NCBI GenBank assembly: GCA_021792615.1
Contig: JAJYUJ010000057.1
Span: 1 to 11,369, forward strand
DNA: 11,369 nucleotides
Direction of reading: 5' to 3'
Origin: a bacterium
Lineage (GTDB): Bacteria > JAMCPX01
Shown here: positions 1 through 6,885 of the stretch, one piece after another
Layout: each line of letters starts with the position of its first letter
How positions within the stretch are numbered: the first letter of the stretch is position 1
Made by a program: the position numbers and the translations under genes
Notes under the pieces: model-generated
The model's database searches: none
What the model was told of the DNA's origin: nothing
Seen by the model: only the letters and a program-made list of their open reading frames with translations

Positions 1-621
1 CCCCTCCATGAACCATGCCATCAGGAAGATTATGCCGAATACAACACCCGGGTGCATGTTCGCCCAAATAACCACCAGAAGCGGTATAAACCATAAGATC
101 TTCTGCTCTTTATACTCTTGAGAAGTGATCGCTATGAGCACAGCTATACCAAGATACGTAATGATTTGAGGCCGATCAAGGAAATACGAACCTGATGATG
201 AGAAAATAAATGAGGAAGCAGATGATAGTATAAAAATACTCAATACAATGAAACCGGCAATGTATTTATCGATGGTATTCTGCTGAAGGGAGTAATATAA
301 TACTGCTGCAGTCAAACCACTGATCGTTGATTTGATTACAATCAACCCGGCTACACCAAAGAGTTTATACAATGCGTACCATACGACCTCGAACAACCAT
401 TCGACAGGATATATCCTCATCCCTGCAAACGTGTAAGAAAATATGTCATGGAAGGGGAAGCTGTGCGTCTGCAGTATATACTGGCCGAGCTTCAGGTGCC
501 AGAATGTATCGCCTTCAAAAATGTTGTTGAACGTGAATATAAATGCGAAAACAAACAAAAGAAGCGGGAATACAACAGCCGGTATTTTACTCTTTACAAC
601 ATTATCTGCCCTCTTAGCCAT
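1..621 (-). CDS. Polytopic membrane protein, GT-C glycosyltransferase-like (partial, N-terminal 207 codons)
   Basis: An open frame runs from ATG at 621 to the window edge with no stop. An in-frame TGA lies three codons upstream, so this ATG is the earliest possible start; no good Shine-Dalgarno precedes it. The 207 visible residues are very hydrophobic: a membrane segment at about 14-31, then a polar loop with DTFWH (38-42), HDIFSY (58-63) and PVEW (72-75), then segments near 88-110, 119-141, 152-166 and 176-188, with RPQ at 150-152 and ANMH at 187-190. An acidic residue in the first large loop, followed by many helices, recalls GT-C fold lipid-linked sugar transferases and the uncharacterised membrane proteins annotated near them in Geobacter-like genomes. 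Enzyme activity is inference only. It lies 57 nt downstream of yggT on the same strand and could share its transcript. The C-terminus is outside the window. Confidence 0.8.
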   Translation of the reverse strand, partial: MAKRADNVVKSKIPAVVFPLLLFVFAFIFTFNNIFEGDTFWHLKLGQYILQTHSFPFHDIFSYTFAGMRIYPVEWLFEVVWYALYKLFGVAGLIVIKSTISGLTAAVLYYSLQQNTIDKYIAGFIVLSIFILSSASSFIFSSSGSYFLDRPQIITYLGIAVLIAITSQEYKEQKILWFIPLLVVIWANMHPGVVFGIIFLMAWFMEG

Positions 622-678
622 CTTGGATCATCTATACAACGATATGATGTTGAATGGAACAGTTTATTCTGTCGTGAT

Positions 679-978
679 CTATGTATGTAGCTTGATTGCA
701 AGTTTCAGCAAGGCCTGCACGATCAACGACTTGAGAAAATAAATCGCAAAAATGGCAATTAATGGTGACAGATCTATACCTGAACTTGTGCCGATGGGAA
801 TCACACTCCGCAGTCGACCAAGGACGGGCTCCGTTATCCTGTATAAGAAGTTTACGACAGTATTGTATGGATCAGGATTCACCCAGCTCAATAAGGCACG
901 GATAATGATGAGCCAGTAATAGACGGTAAATACCACATCGACGATATTTGCCAGTATGACTAAAAAATTAGATATCAT
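679..978 (-). CDS. YggT family integral membrane protein
   Basis: This 99-residue protein has two hydrophobic stretches (about 5-28 and 72-95) around a conserved middle segment: RALLSWVNPDPYN (27-39), then FLYRITEPVLGRLRSVIP (44-61) and GIDLSP. This is the signature of the YggT/YlmG (CCB3-like) family of small two-helix inner-membrane proteins, and the length is normal for a single-unit member. The family is linked to membrane or osmotic functions and to cell-division gene clusters in other bacteria, but no biochemical activity is established, so none is assigned. The ATG at 978 is preceded by AGGGA about 9 nt upstream. It starts 24 nt after the 3' end of tRNA-Asp and may be read through from the tRNA promoter. 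Confidence 0.93.
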   Translation of the reverse strand: MISNFLVILANIVDVVFTVYYWLIIIRALLSWVNPDPYNTVVNFLYRITEPVLGRLRSVIPIGTSSGIDLSPLIAIFAIYFLKSLIVQALLKLAIKLHT

Positions 979-1002
979 GATTATTGTTCCCTATAAAAAA
1001 AA

Positions 1003-1077
1003 CGGGGTCGACGGGGTTCGAACCCGCGACCTTCCGCGTGACAGGCGGACGTTCTAACCAAACTGAACTACGACCCC
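1003..1077 (-). tRNA. tRNA-Asp (anticodon GUC)
   Basis: The minus strand folds as a full cloverleaf. The acceptor is GGGGTCG paired with CGACCCC, the D stem GTTC/GAAC, the anticodon stem TCCGC/GCGGA with loop CTGTCAC (anticodon GTC), and the T arm GCGGG-TTCGAAC-CCCGT. The discriminator base is G, as expected for tRNA-Asp. The 3' CCA is not encoded. Eight T residues follow directly (minus strand, 1002 to 995); they could help release some transcripts, although no separate hairpin abuts them. Its 5' end is 8 nt from the 3' end of tRNA-Val, so the two are almost certainly one precursor. Confidence 0.97.
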
Positions 1078-1085
1078 TTAAACAA

Positions 1086-1158
1086 TAGGCGGAACAGGGC
1101 TCGAACCTGCGACATCCACCGTGTAAGAGTGGCGCTCTACCAACTGAGCTATCCGCCT
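1086..1158 (-). tRNA. tRNA-Val (anticodon UAC)
   Basis: The minus strand forms a cloverleaf with acceptor AGGCGGA/TCCGCCT, the D arm beginning GCTC and ending GAGC, anticodon stem CCACT/GGTGG with loop CTTACAC (anticodon TAC, reading GUA and other GUN codons by wobble), and T arm GCAGG-TTCGAGC-CCTGT. The discriminator base is A. CCA is not encoded. It is the first gene of the unit that starts at the strong promoter just upstream, with about 7-9 nt of leader. Confidence 0.97.
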
Positions 1159-1171
1159 GCAATACCCTTTC

Positions 1172-1199
1172 ATTATATGAAGCATTTCTTATTTGTCAA
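1172..1199 (-). promoter_or_regulatory. Sigma-70 promoter of the tRNA-Val/tRNA-Asp unit
   Basis: On the minus strand the 60-nt gap after greA holds TTGACA (1194-1199) and TATAAT (1172-1177), both perfect consensus hexamers, with a 16-nt spacer. Transcription should begin near 1165-1167, just ahead of tRNA-Val at 1158. This promoter makes tRNA synthesis independent of the pyrimidine operon. It may also drive yggT and the following membrane protein. Confidence 0.88.
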
Positions 1200-1219
1200 C
1201 AAACATGTGGAAAGGGAGT

Positions 1220-1711
1220 TTACTTATCCAGTTTATCGTACGATATTTCTATGATCTCGTACTCCTTGACCGACTTTGCCGTCTGGATCTCGACGACATC
1301 GCCCTTCCTGCAGCCGATAAGCTCACGTGCAAGCGGAGAGGTAATAGAAATACTGCCGTTCTTGAAATCAGCTTCATCCTCGCCGACGATCAAATAACTA
1401 ACAACACTTGCTGTATTTGTGTCCTTAATCGACACATAAGCACCGAATGCGATCCGTCCCTGGTCTATCTTGGTTTTGTCTATCTCTATTATCTCCGCAT
1501 TTGCCAGCTTATTCTCTATTTCCCTTATCTTGGCGTCAATGTACGATTGCTTTTCTTTCGCGCTTTCGTATTCGGCATTTTCGCTCAAATCGCCATGGCT
1601 CCGTGCTTCGGCAAGCGCTACAATCACCTTTGGTCTCTCGACCTGCTGCAATACCTTCAATTTGTCCTTTAAAGCATCGTACCCTGATCTCGTAATCGGA
1701 ATCCTGTGCAT
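1220..1711 (-). CDS. greA: Transcription elongation factor GreA
   Basis: GreA enters the RNA polymerase secondary channel and stimulates cleavage of backtracked transcripts. The 163 residues have normal family length (about 158). The N-terminal coiled-coil (about 1-75) carries the hallmark ARSHGDLSENAEYESAKEKQ (36-55), with the acidic tip residues D41 and E44 that position the catalytic metal. The C-terminal FKBP-like domain occupies about 84-163. The ATG at 1711 has a good Shine-Dalgarno (CAGGAG, 6 nt spacing), and the gene starts 14 nt after the carB stop, so it is probably the last gene of the pyrimidine transcript. A carB-greA pair is familiar from deltaproteobacterial genomes. No clear intrinsic terminator is visible after it. 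Confidence 0.97.
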   Translation of the reverse strand: MHRIPITRSGYDALKDKLKVLQQVERPKVIVALAEARSHGDLSENAEYESAKEKQSYIDAKIREIENKLANAEIIEIDKTKIDQGRIAFGAYVSIKDTNTASVVSYLIVGEDEADFKNGSISITSPLARELIGCRKGDVVEIQTAKSVKEYEIIEISYDKLDK

Positions 1712-1725
1712 AATAAACTCCTGTC

Positions 1726-4700
1726 TTATATTGCTTTGTATAAATTCTGAATAGGCGTGACCGTGATTTCACCGTTCCTCAATGCCACAATGGCCCTGTA
1801 TGCTGCATCCGCCCCCTCTATGGTCGTATAATAGGGTATATTATACGTAATGACCGACCTTCGTATCGAATAAGAATCTTTTATCGATTTCTTACCGAAT
1901 GTCGTATTTATCAGCATCGCAATCTCTCCGTTTTTTATTAAATCTACAATATGAGGCCGTCCTTCCTGTACCTTATTGACGATTTTCACTTCAATACCGC
2001 TTGTTGTTAAGATCTGCGCAGTACCCCGTGTTGCGACTATAGCAAATCCCAGCTCTTTCAATTTCTTTGCAATGGGTACTATCAGCATTTTATCATTGTC
2101 TTTTACGCTTATAAAAACATTGCCTTTCAACGGCAATATCGTGTTCGAAGCCAGCTGGGACTTCGCAAATGCCAGGGCGAATGATTTGTCTATTCCCATA
2201 ACTTCACCCGTGGACTTCATCTCCGGCCCCAATATCGTATCCACGCCGGGTAACTTCATAAAAGGAAGCACTGCCTCTTTTACCGTAATATAATCAGTTA
2301 CTACCTCCTTTGTAAAGCCTATATCCTTTAATTTTTTACCCACCATCAGTTTTGTTGCCAGCTTTGCAAGTGGGATGCCTATCGACTTTGAAACGAACGG
2401 TATTGTCCTGCTTGCCCTCGGATTTGCCTCGATAACATACACCTCATTATCCTTTACGGCATACTGGATATTTATGAGTCCTATAACGTTCAATGCTTTT
2501 GCAAGCACCCTGGTCTGCCGGGTAATTTCATTGATAAGGTCCTTCGATAAAGAAAAAGGCGGGAGTGAACATGCGCTGTCTCCCGAGTGTATGCCTGCCT
2601 CCTCGATATGCTCCATAACACCGCCGATCACGACGGTATCTCCGTCGGATATGGCATCCACATCTATCTCTGTTGCACTCTCGAGAAACTTATCAACCAA
2701 TACGGGCTTATCTTCGCTGATAGTTACAGCCCTGGCCATGTACTCTATGAGGCTTTCATTATCATAAACGATCTCCATTGCCCTGCCGCCGAGTACGTAG
2801 GAAGGCCTCAGTATGAGGGGAAAACCGATCGTATTCCCGATCCGGATGGCCTCTTCTACAGATGTGGCCGTAAGACTTGAGGGTTGTTTCAACCCGAGCC
2901 GCTCAAGGAGTTCCCTGAACCTCTTTCTGTCCTCCGCTATATCGATGCTTTCAGGCGAAGTTCCAAGGACTTCTACACCAGCGGCCTCGAGCCTCTTGGC
3001 AAGCTTTAATGGTGTCTGCCCGCCGAATTGGACAATAACACCGTCCGGCTTCTCAAGCTCGATAATATTCATAACGTCTTCGTAGGTAATAGGTTCGAAA
3101 TAGAGTTTATCCGATGTATCGTAATCCGTACTGACTGTTTCCGGATTGGAGTTCAGCATAATGGACTCGTACCCTTCTTCCCTGAGGGCAAAACTCGCGT
3201 GGACACAGCAATAATCAAATTCTATGCCCTGCCCTATCCTGTTCGGGCCGCTTCCGAGAATGATTACCTTTTTTTTCCTTGAAACAACGGATTCATTCTC
3301 ATCTTCATAGGTTGAATAAAGATACGGCGTGTACGCCTCAAATTCTGCTCCACAGGTGTCGACCACCTTGTAAACAGGTTTTACATCGCTGTTGGTCCTT
3401 GCCTTCCGTATCAACGGCTCTACCGTACCGAGAAGGTCTGCAATATACCTGTCGGAAAATCCCATTTTCTTTGCTTCCCGCAAAACATCCCCTGCTGCTG
3501 CCGTCGAAAGGGAATTCCCCTTCAATACCCTGATCTTGTCTTCATAACCGATGATCTCCTGCAGATTGTTCAGAAACCATGGATCGATTGCAGTGTATCT
3601 ATGGATATCTTCCACGCTCAATCCCATCCTCAAAGCGTCGCCTATATAAAACAGCTGTTCGGGGGAGGGTCTTTTTAATCCGCCGATCACCCTGTCTCTC
3701 GCTTTATCCGTCCCAAAATCTTCATTTTTGATCTTTTGTACCATCCCGTACACACCCGATTCGAGTGATCGTAATGCTTTCTGAAAAGACTCTTTGAATG
3801 TTCTTCCTATCGCCATGACCTCACCGACGGATTTCATCTGTGTGGTAAGTGTATCGTCTGCCTGCGGAAATTTTTCGAAGGCAAACTTGGGTATCTTTGT
3901 CACGACATAATCAATCGTCGGTTCGAACGAAGCCCTGGTGTTTTTCGTAATGTCGTTGGTAATCTCGTCGAGGGTGTATCCGATGGCAAGTTTTGTAGCG
4001 ACCTTTGCTATCGGATAACCGGTTGCCTTGGATGCAAGGGCAGAACTCCTTGAAACCCTGGGGTTCATCTCTATAATAACCATCTCCCCGTTGAGCGGGT
4101 TTACGGCAAACTGTATATTTGACCCGCCGCTCTCTATGCCGATCTCCCGCATGATCTTAATGGCTGCGTCCCGCATATTCTGATATTCTTTGTCGGTAAG
4201 CGTCTGTGCAGGCGCAATGGTTATGCTGTCGCCGGTATGGACGCCCATGGGATCGAAATTCTCTATCGAACATACGACGATGCAGTTATCATTCTTGTCC
4301 CGCATCATCTCAAGCTCGAATTCCTTCCACCCGAGGACGGATTCCTCGAGCAATACTTCGTGGGTGGGACTTACACTTAGCCCATATTCCACCTTGTCCT
4401 CAAACTCCTCTATATTGTACGCTATGCTCGCACCGGTACCTCCGAGTGTGAACGAGGGACGTATGATCACCGGGAAGCCTATCTCCCGGACAAACCTCAT
4501 CGCTTCTTCTTTTGTATGGGTATATTTGCTGAAAGGCACTTTTAAACCTATCTTGAGCATAGAAGCCTTAAACAGCTCCCTGTCTTCCGCCTTCTTAATC
4601 GTATCTAGCCGTGCACCGATAAGCTCCACGCCGTACTGCTTCAATACACCGCTGTCCGAAAGTGCGACAGCCATATTCAGGGCCGTCTGGCCTCCCATGG

Positions 4701-4965
4701 TAGGCAGGAGCGCTTCAGGCCTTTCCGCCTCGATAATCTTCTTCAGTATATCAGGGTTAATGGGCTCTATGTACGTTTTATCGGCAAATTCCGGGTCGGT
4801 CATAATCGTTGCGGGATTACTGTTTACCAGCACAACCTCTATGCCCTCTGCTTTCAAGGCCTTGCAGGACTGTGTGCCCGAATAATCGAATTCGGAAGCC
4901 TGACCTATAACAATAGGACCCGAACCTATCAACATGATCTTTTTTATATCTTTCCTTCTCGGCAT
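1726..4965 (-). CDS. carB: Carbamoyl-phosphate synthase large subunit
   Basis: CarB makes carbamoyl phosphate from bicarbonate, two ATP and the ammonia delivered by CarA, feeding pyrimidine and arginine synthesis. The 1079 residues match the full length (E. coli 1073). Two homologous ATP-grasp halves are seen: the first begins [20 protein letters not shown] near residue 11, the second [20 protein letters not shown] near 570, with an oligomerisation segment between them. The C-terminal MGS-like allosteric domain covers roughly 945-1079. In it K959, T979, T982, K998, N1020 and T1022 line up, with a constant +5 offset, with the E. coli UMP-site residues as I recall them (K954, T974, T977, K993, N1015, T1017), so UMP inhibition is likely. 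The ATG at 4965 follows GGGGGAG at short spacing. It is separated from carA by two other genes, which is unusual. Confidence 0.99.
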   Translation of the reverse strand: MPRRKDIKKIMLIGSGPIVIGQASEFDYSGTQSCKALKAEGIEVVLVNSNPATIMTDPEFADKTYIEPINPDILKKIIEAERPEALLPTMGGQTALNMAVALSDSGVLKQYGVELIGARLDTIKKAEDRELFKASMLKIGLKVPFSKYTHTKEEAMRFVREIGFPVIIRPSFTLGGTGASIAYNIEEFEDKVEYGLSVSPTHEVLLEESVLGWKEFELEMMRDKNDNCIVVCSIENFDPMGVHTGDSITIAPAQTLTDKEYQNMRDAAIKIMREIGIESGGSNIQFAVNPLNGEMVIIEMNPRVSRSSALASKATGYPIAKVATKLAIGYTLDEITNDITKNTRASFEPTIDYVVTKIPKFAFEKFPQADDTLTTQMKSVGEVMAIGRTFKESFQKALRSLESGVYGMVQKIKNEDFGTDKARDRVIGGLKRPSPEQLFYIGDALRMGLSVEDIHRYTAIDPWFLNNLQEIIGYEDKIRVLKGNSLSTAAAGDVLREAKKMGFSDRYIADLLGTVEPLIRKARTNSDVKPVYKVVDTCGAEFEAYTPYLYSTYEDENESVVSRKKKVIILGSGPNRIGQGIEFDYCCVHASFALREEGYESIMLNSNPETVSTDYDTSDKLYFEPITYEDVMNIIELEKPDGVIVQFGGQTPLKLAKRLEAAGVEVLGTSPESIDIAEDRKRFRELLERLGLKQPSSLTATSVEEAIRIGNTIGFPLILRPSYVLGGRAMEIVYDNESLIEYMARAVTISEDKPVLVDKFLESATEIDVDAISDGDTVVIGGVMEHIEEAGIHSGDSACSLPPFSLSKDLINEITRQTRVLAKALNVIGLINIQYAVKDNEVYVIEANPRASRTIPFVSKSIGIPLAKLATKLMVGKKLKDIGFTKEVVTDYITVKEAVLPFMKLPGVDTILGPEMKSTGEVMGIDKSFALAFAKSQLASNTILPLKGNVFISVKDNDKMLIVPIAKKLKELGFAIVATRGTAQILTTSGIEVKIVNKVQEGRPHIVDLIKNGEIAMLINTTFGKKSIKDSYSIRRSVITYNIPYYTTIEGADAAYRAIVALRNGEITVTPIQNLYKAI

Positions 4966-4988
4966 TTACTCCCCCATCACCTGATTAT

Positions 4989-6014
4989 TTATTCCTGTAT
5001 CCATCCATTCTCCAATCCGTTCTTCCCGAGGCATCCAACGGCATTCCGGTACTCGGCATTTGTTATACGCCGTGACAGTTTCTTGAATTTATAAGCATCG
5101 TTTGCAGGAAAATATTGATTCATAAGGCTTACGTACGTATCCGGCGACAACTGTTCTGCTATGAACGTCATGGATTCACATGTCTGTGCTCTATCCTCAG
5201 GCAGTATAAGGTGCCTGACGATCATGCCGCTGAGGGCAATACCGTTTTCGTCCAGTACAAGACCTCCTACCTGACGGTGCATCTCCCGGAGGGCCTGTCT
5301 GTTCACCGTAACGTAATCTTTTACCGTTGAATATTCGAATGCATACTCATCCGATGCATACTTTATATCAGGCAGATAGATATCTATAATACCGTCAAGC
5401 AGCCTGAGCATAGTGATGGAATCATATCCGCCCGTATTATAAACAAGGGGTATGTTCAGCCCATGTTGCGCTGCAATAAAAACAGCCCGGATAATGTGCG
5501 GTACGAAATGTGTCGGCGTAACGAGGTTAATATTATGAGCTCCGAGGGATTGCAGCTCGATCATCATATCAGCAAGCTGCTCGACGGAATAGTCGTTGCC
5601 ATGATTGAGCTGGCTTATCGGATAGTTCTGGCAGAACCTGCATTTCAGGCTGCATCCTGTGAAAAATATGGTGCCCGAGCCCCTTGTGCCGGATATCGGG
5701 GGTTCTTCTCCGTAGTGCAGATTATAACTTGCAATCTTCAAATCCCTTCCTGCACGGCAAATGCCTTTCTGGCCGCCGGGTCTGTTTGCGCGGCAGTTTC
5801 TCGGACAGACCGTGCATGGTGAAAGATATTTTTTTGCCTCTTCGACCCGCTTTTCCAGTTCGCCGCTATACAGGAGGTTGAGATAAGAAGGATAAGTGCC
5901 GGCAGTGTTTTTTGCTACCCCCCTCTTAACAGGCTGTCCGACAATGCCCTTTTTTGTCCCTCCCTTGACGGGAGGGATGTAAGGGAGGGTGATAATATCA
6001 TTAAATATCAACAA
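4989..6014 (-). CDS. PflX-type radical SAM protein (COG1313-like) with repeat-derived N-terminus
   Basis: The protein has the radical SAM [4Fe-4S] motif CX3CX2C at C121, C125 and C128 (FFTGCSLKCRFCQNYPIS), preceded by a second cysteine set C67, C70, C74, C86 (CTVCPRNC...GIC). It continues with YNTGGYDS (192-199) and DIYLPDIKY (211-219). This pattern fits the uncharacterised PflX/COG1313 family, related to pyruvate formate-lyase activating enzymes; the substrate is unknown. Recognisable family sequence starts only at about residue 41 (YPSYLNLLYSGELEKRV). The 40 residues before it are encoded by an inverted-repeat element, and there is no ATG or GTG start nearby: the first usable start is TTG at 6014 (or the next codon, also TTG), with GAGAGGG 6 nt upstream. 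The stop is 23 nt before carB. The exact start is uncertain; the element may have displaced the native one. Confidence 0.85.
   Translation of the reverse strand: MLIFNDIITLPYIPPVKGGTKKGIVGQPVKRGVAKNTAGTYPSYLNLLYSGELEKRVEEAKKYLSPCTVCPRNCRANRPGGQKGICRAGRDLKIASYNLHYGEEPPISGTRGSGTIFFTGCSLKCRFCQNYPISQLNHGNDYSVEQLADMMIELQSLGAHNINLVTPTHFVPHIIRAVFIAAQHGLNIPLVYNTGGYDSITMLRLLDGIIDIYLPDIKYASDEYAFEYSTVKDYVTVNRQALREMHRQVGGLVLDENGIALSGMIVRHLILPEDRAQTCESMTFIAEQLSPDTYVSLMNQYFPANDAYKFKKLSRRITNAEYRNAVGCLGKNGLENGWIQE
5958..5976. repeat. Hairpin of left repeat arm
   Basis: A perfect 7-bp inverted repeat CCCTCCC/GGGAGGG flanks the 5-nt loop TTGAC (plus strand). It lies inside the N-terminal codons of the radical SAM frame, so an mRNA hairpin would form there. 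There is no T tract, so it is not an obvious terminator. Confidence 0.75.
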
Positions 6015-6032
6015 CTTTCACCCTCTCTCTGT

Positions 6033-6051
6033 CTCCCCCGTCAAGGGGGAG
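6033..6051. repeat. Hairpin of right repeat arm
   Basis: A perfect 7-bp inverted repeat CTCCCCC/GGGGGAG flanks loop GTCAA on the plus strand, that is TTGAC in arm orientation. Compared with the left-arm hairpin, two stem pairs differ and both are compensated on the other side, so pairing is kept. Confidence 0.75.
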
Positions 6052-6100
6052 AAGTAATTTTGTATATTATCAGACAGCCTGTTAAGATAAGAGGGCGGGT

Positions 6101-6240
6101 CACTCAACCAGGGCTTGGGTGCCCCGCATTGTGCATTGACCGAATGAGGTCTTCGGACTGGATTCATCGATAAAACCTCAACCTTCCCTCTCCTGAAAGG
6201 AGTGTGCGTGAAGCATTCATACATTCCGGACGCTCAAACT
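6101..6240. other. Intergenic stretch between unknown gene and repeat
   Basis: These 140 nt hold no gene I can support. They contain an imperfect hairpin (GACCGAA 6138-6144 with TTCGGAC 6152-6158, 6 of 7 pairs) and a small CTCCT/AGGAG hairpin near 6188-6201. A frame of 68 codons crosses the stretch but has no family resemblance. The region may be an extension of the repetitive element. Confidence 0.5.
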
Positions 6241-6885
6241 TCATAGCTTTGTCACACCCGTGTAAATCTTGATCGGTTCAAGCCATGTATATTTCGTGCT
6301 TTTTATACTCAATGCAGTCAGCTCAAACACTTTTCTCGAGTATGCTGCCCTGTCAAATATATCCAGCGCACAGAGCTGGGCATGCATGAATTCCCTGGTA
6401 CTGTAATGATGCGTAGCATACGATGCAAGCAAAAATGTATTATTATCCATGCTTATGAACCGCATGGTCATAATCTCATTACTGGATTGAAGCTCCATGT
6501 CTTCTTCCATACGGAATTCAAACCTTTCGTCGGAGGCGATATCAACGGCGACATGCCGGTCATACCTGTCCATAACGCTGAATATGCTTATCCTGCTGAT
6601 GCGAAGCGCTCTGTACAAAACCTCTTCCTGATACGGCAGCTTCAACAGATTTTCATGGAAAAATATGTCTGCCGGTGTCTTCCCCGATTCGGACGCCCTG
6701 TCCATGAGAAACCAGTGGCTGAACATGATCAGCCTGCTCCGCATCTCTGCATCGTCCTCAGGTGGAACAGGGACCAGAATATCAAACTCTTTCCGGGCCG
6801 TAAGCATCTCCTGCTGAAACCGGGCGGATGCATAGTCATACATCGTGGATAAACCCTGTTTTATGAATTTGTTATTTTCTTTCAT
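6241..6885 (-). CDS. Protein of unknown function, carA-linked
   Basis: I do not recognise this 214-residue protein. The frame is open back to 7011, but that would overlap carA by 140 nt. ATG at 6885 (MKENNKFIKQ) overlaps the carA stop by 14 nt, matching the overlapping style of the operon; it lacks a clear Shine-Dalgarno. A second possible start is the ATG at 6843 (MYDYASARF), with AGGG about 11 nt upstream. The product looks soluble: no signal peptide or membrane segment. It has an acidic stretch DILVPVPPEDDAEMRSR, a tryptophan-containing FSHWFLMDRA segment, a DRYDRHVAVDIASDERFEFRMEEDMEL stretch of alternating charge, and a C-terminal half rich in aromatic residues. No catalytic or cysteine motif is evident. 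Its place between carA and carB suggests co-expression with pyrimidine genes but does not show a role there. Confidence 0.7.
   Translation of the reverse strand: MKENNKFIKQGLSTMYDYASARFQQEMLTARKEFDILVPVPPEDDAEMRSRLIMFSHWFLMDRASESGKTPADIFFHENLLKLPYQEEVLYRALRISRISIFSVMDRYDRHVAVDIASDERFEFRMEEDMELQSSNEIMTMRFISMDNNTFLLASYATHHYSTREFMHAQLCALDIFDRAAYSRKVFELTALSIKSTKYTWLEPIKIYTGVTKL

Larger units (their letters stand above)
5917..6100. repeat. Bipartite inverted repeat, REP/BIME-like
   Basis: Two related arms face each other: left 5917-5992 and right 6018-6100, with a 25-nt AT-rich spacer. Read inward, each begins ACCC(C/G)CCCTCTTA, then a shared AACAGGCTGTC followed by GAYAAT, then a GC-rich hairpin with loop TTGAC, then GGGTGA. 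The right arm has a 5-nt insertion (TCTTA) in the outer part. The combination of two inverted copies, each with its own hairpin, resembles bacterial REP/BIME elements or a small non-autonomous element. No transposase is present. It overlaps the first codons of the radical SAM gene and supplies its apparent start. I cannot count other copies in the genome from this window. Confidence 0.75.

Noticed and set aside
995-1002. T8 run after tRNA-Asp as an intrinsic terminator
   Set aside because: No dedicated hairpin abuts the run; the nearest stable stem is the tRNA T arm, about 14 nt away and part of the mature tRNA fold. Left as a possible weak release site only.
968-1162. 64-codon frame covering the two tRNAs
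   Set aside because: It translates through both tRNA genes, giving the familiar spurious peptide (SSVWLERPPVTRKVAGSNPV) often mis-annotated over tRNAs.
1193-1672. 159-codon plus-strand frame opposite greA
   Set aside because: Antisense to a full-length GreA with intact signature; composition is that of a mirror frame.
4190-4885. 231-codon plus-strand frame opposite carB
   Set aside because: It is entirely antisense to the conserved first half of CarB, is serine-rich as expected for a shadow frame, and has no recognisable domain.
6018-6224. 68-codon minus-strand frame between the unknown gene and the radical SAM gene
   Set aside because: Much of it lies in the repeat region, it shows no family resemblance, and its 3' half is the right repeat arm. 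More likely a chance frame than a gene.
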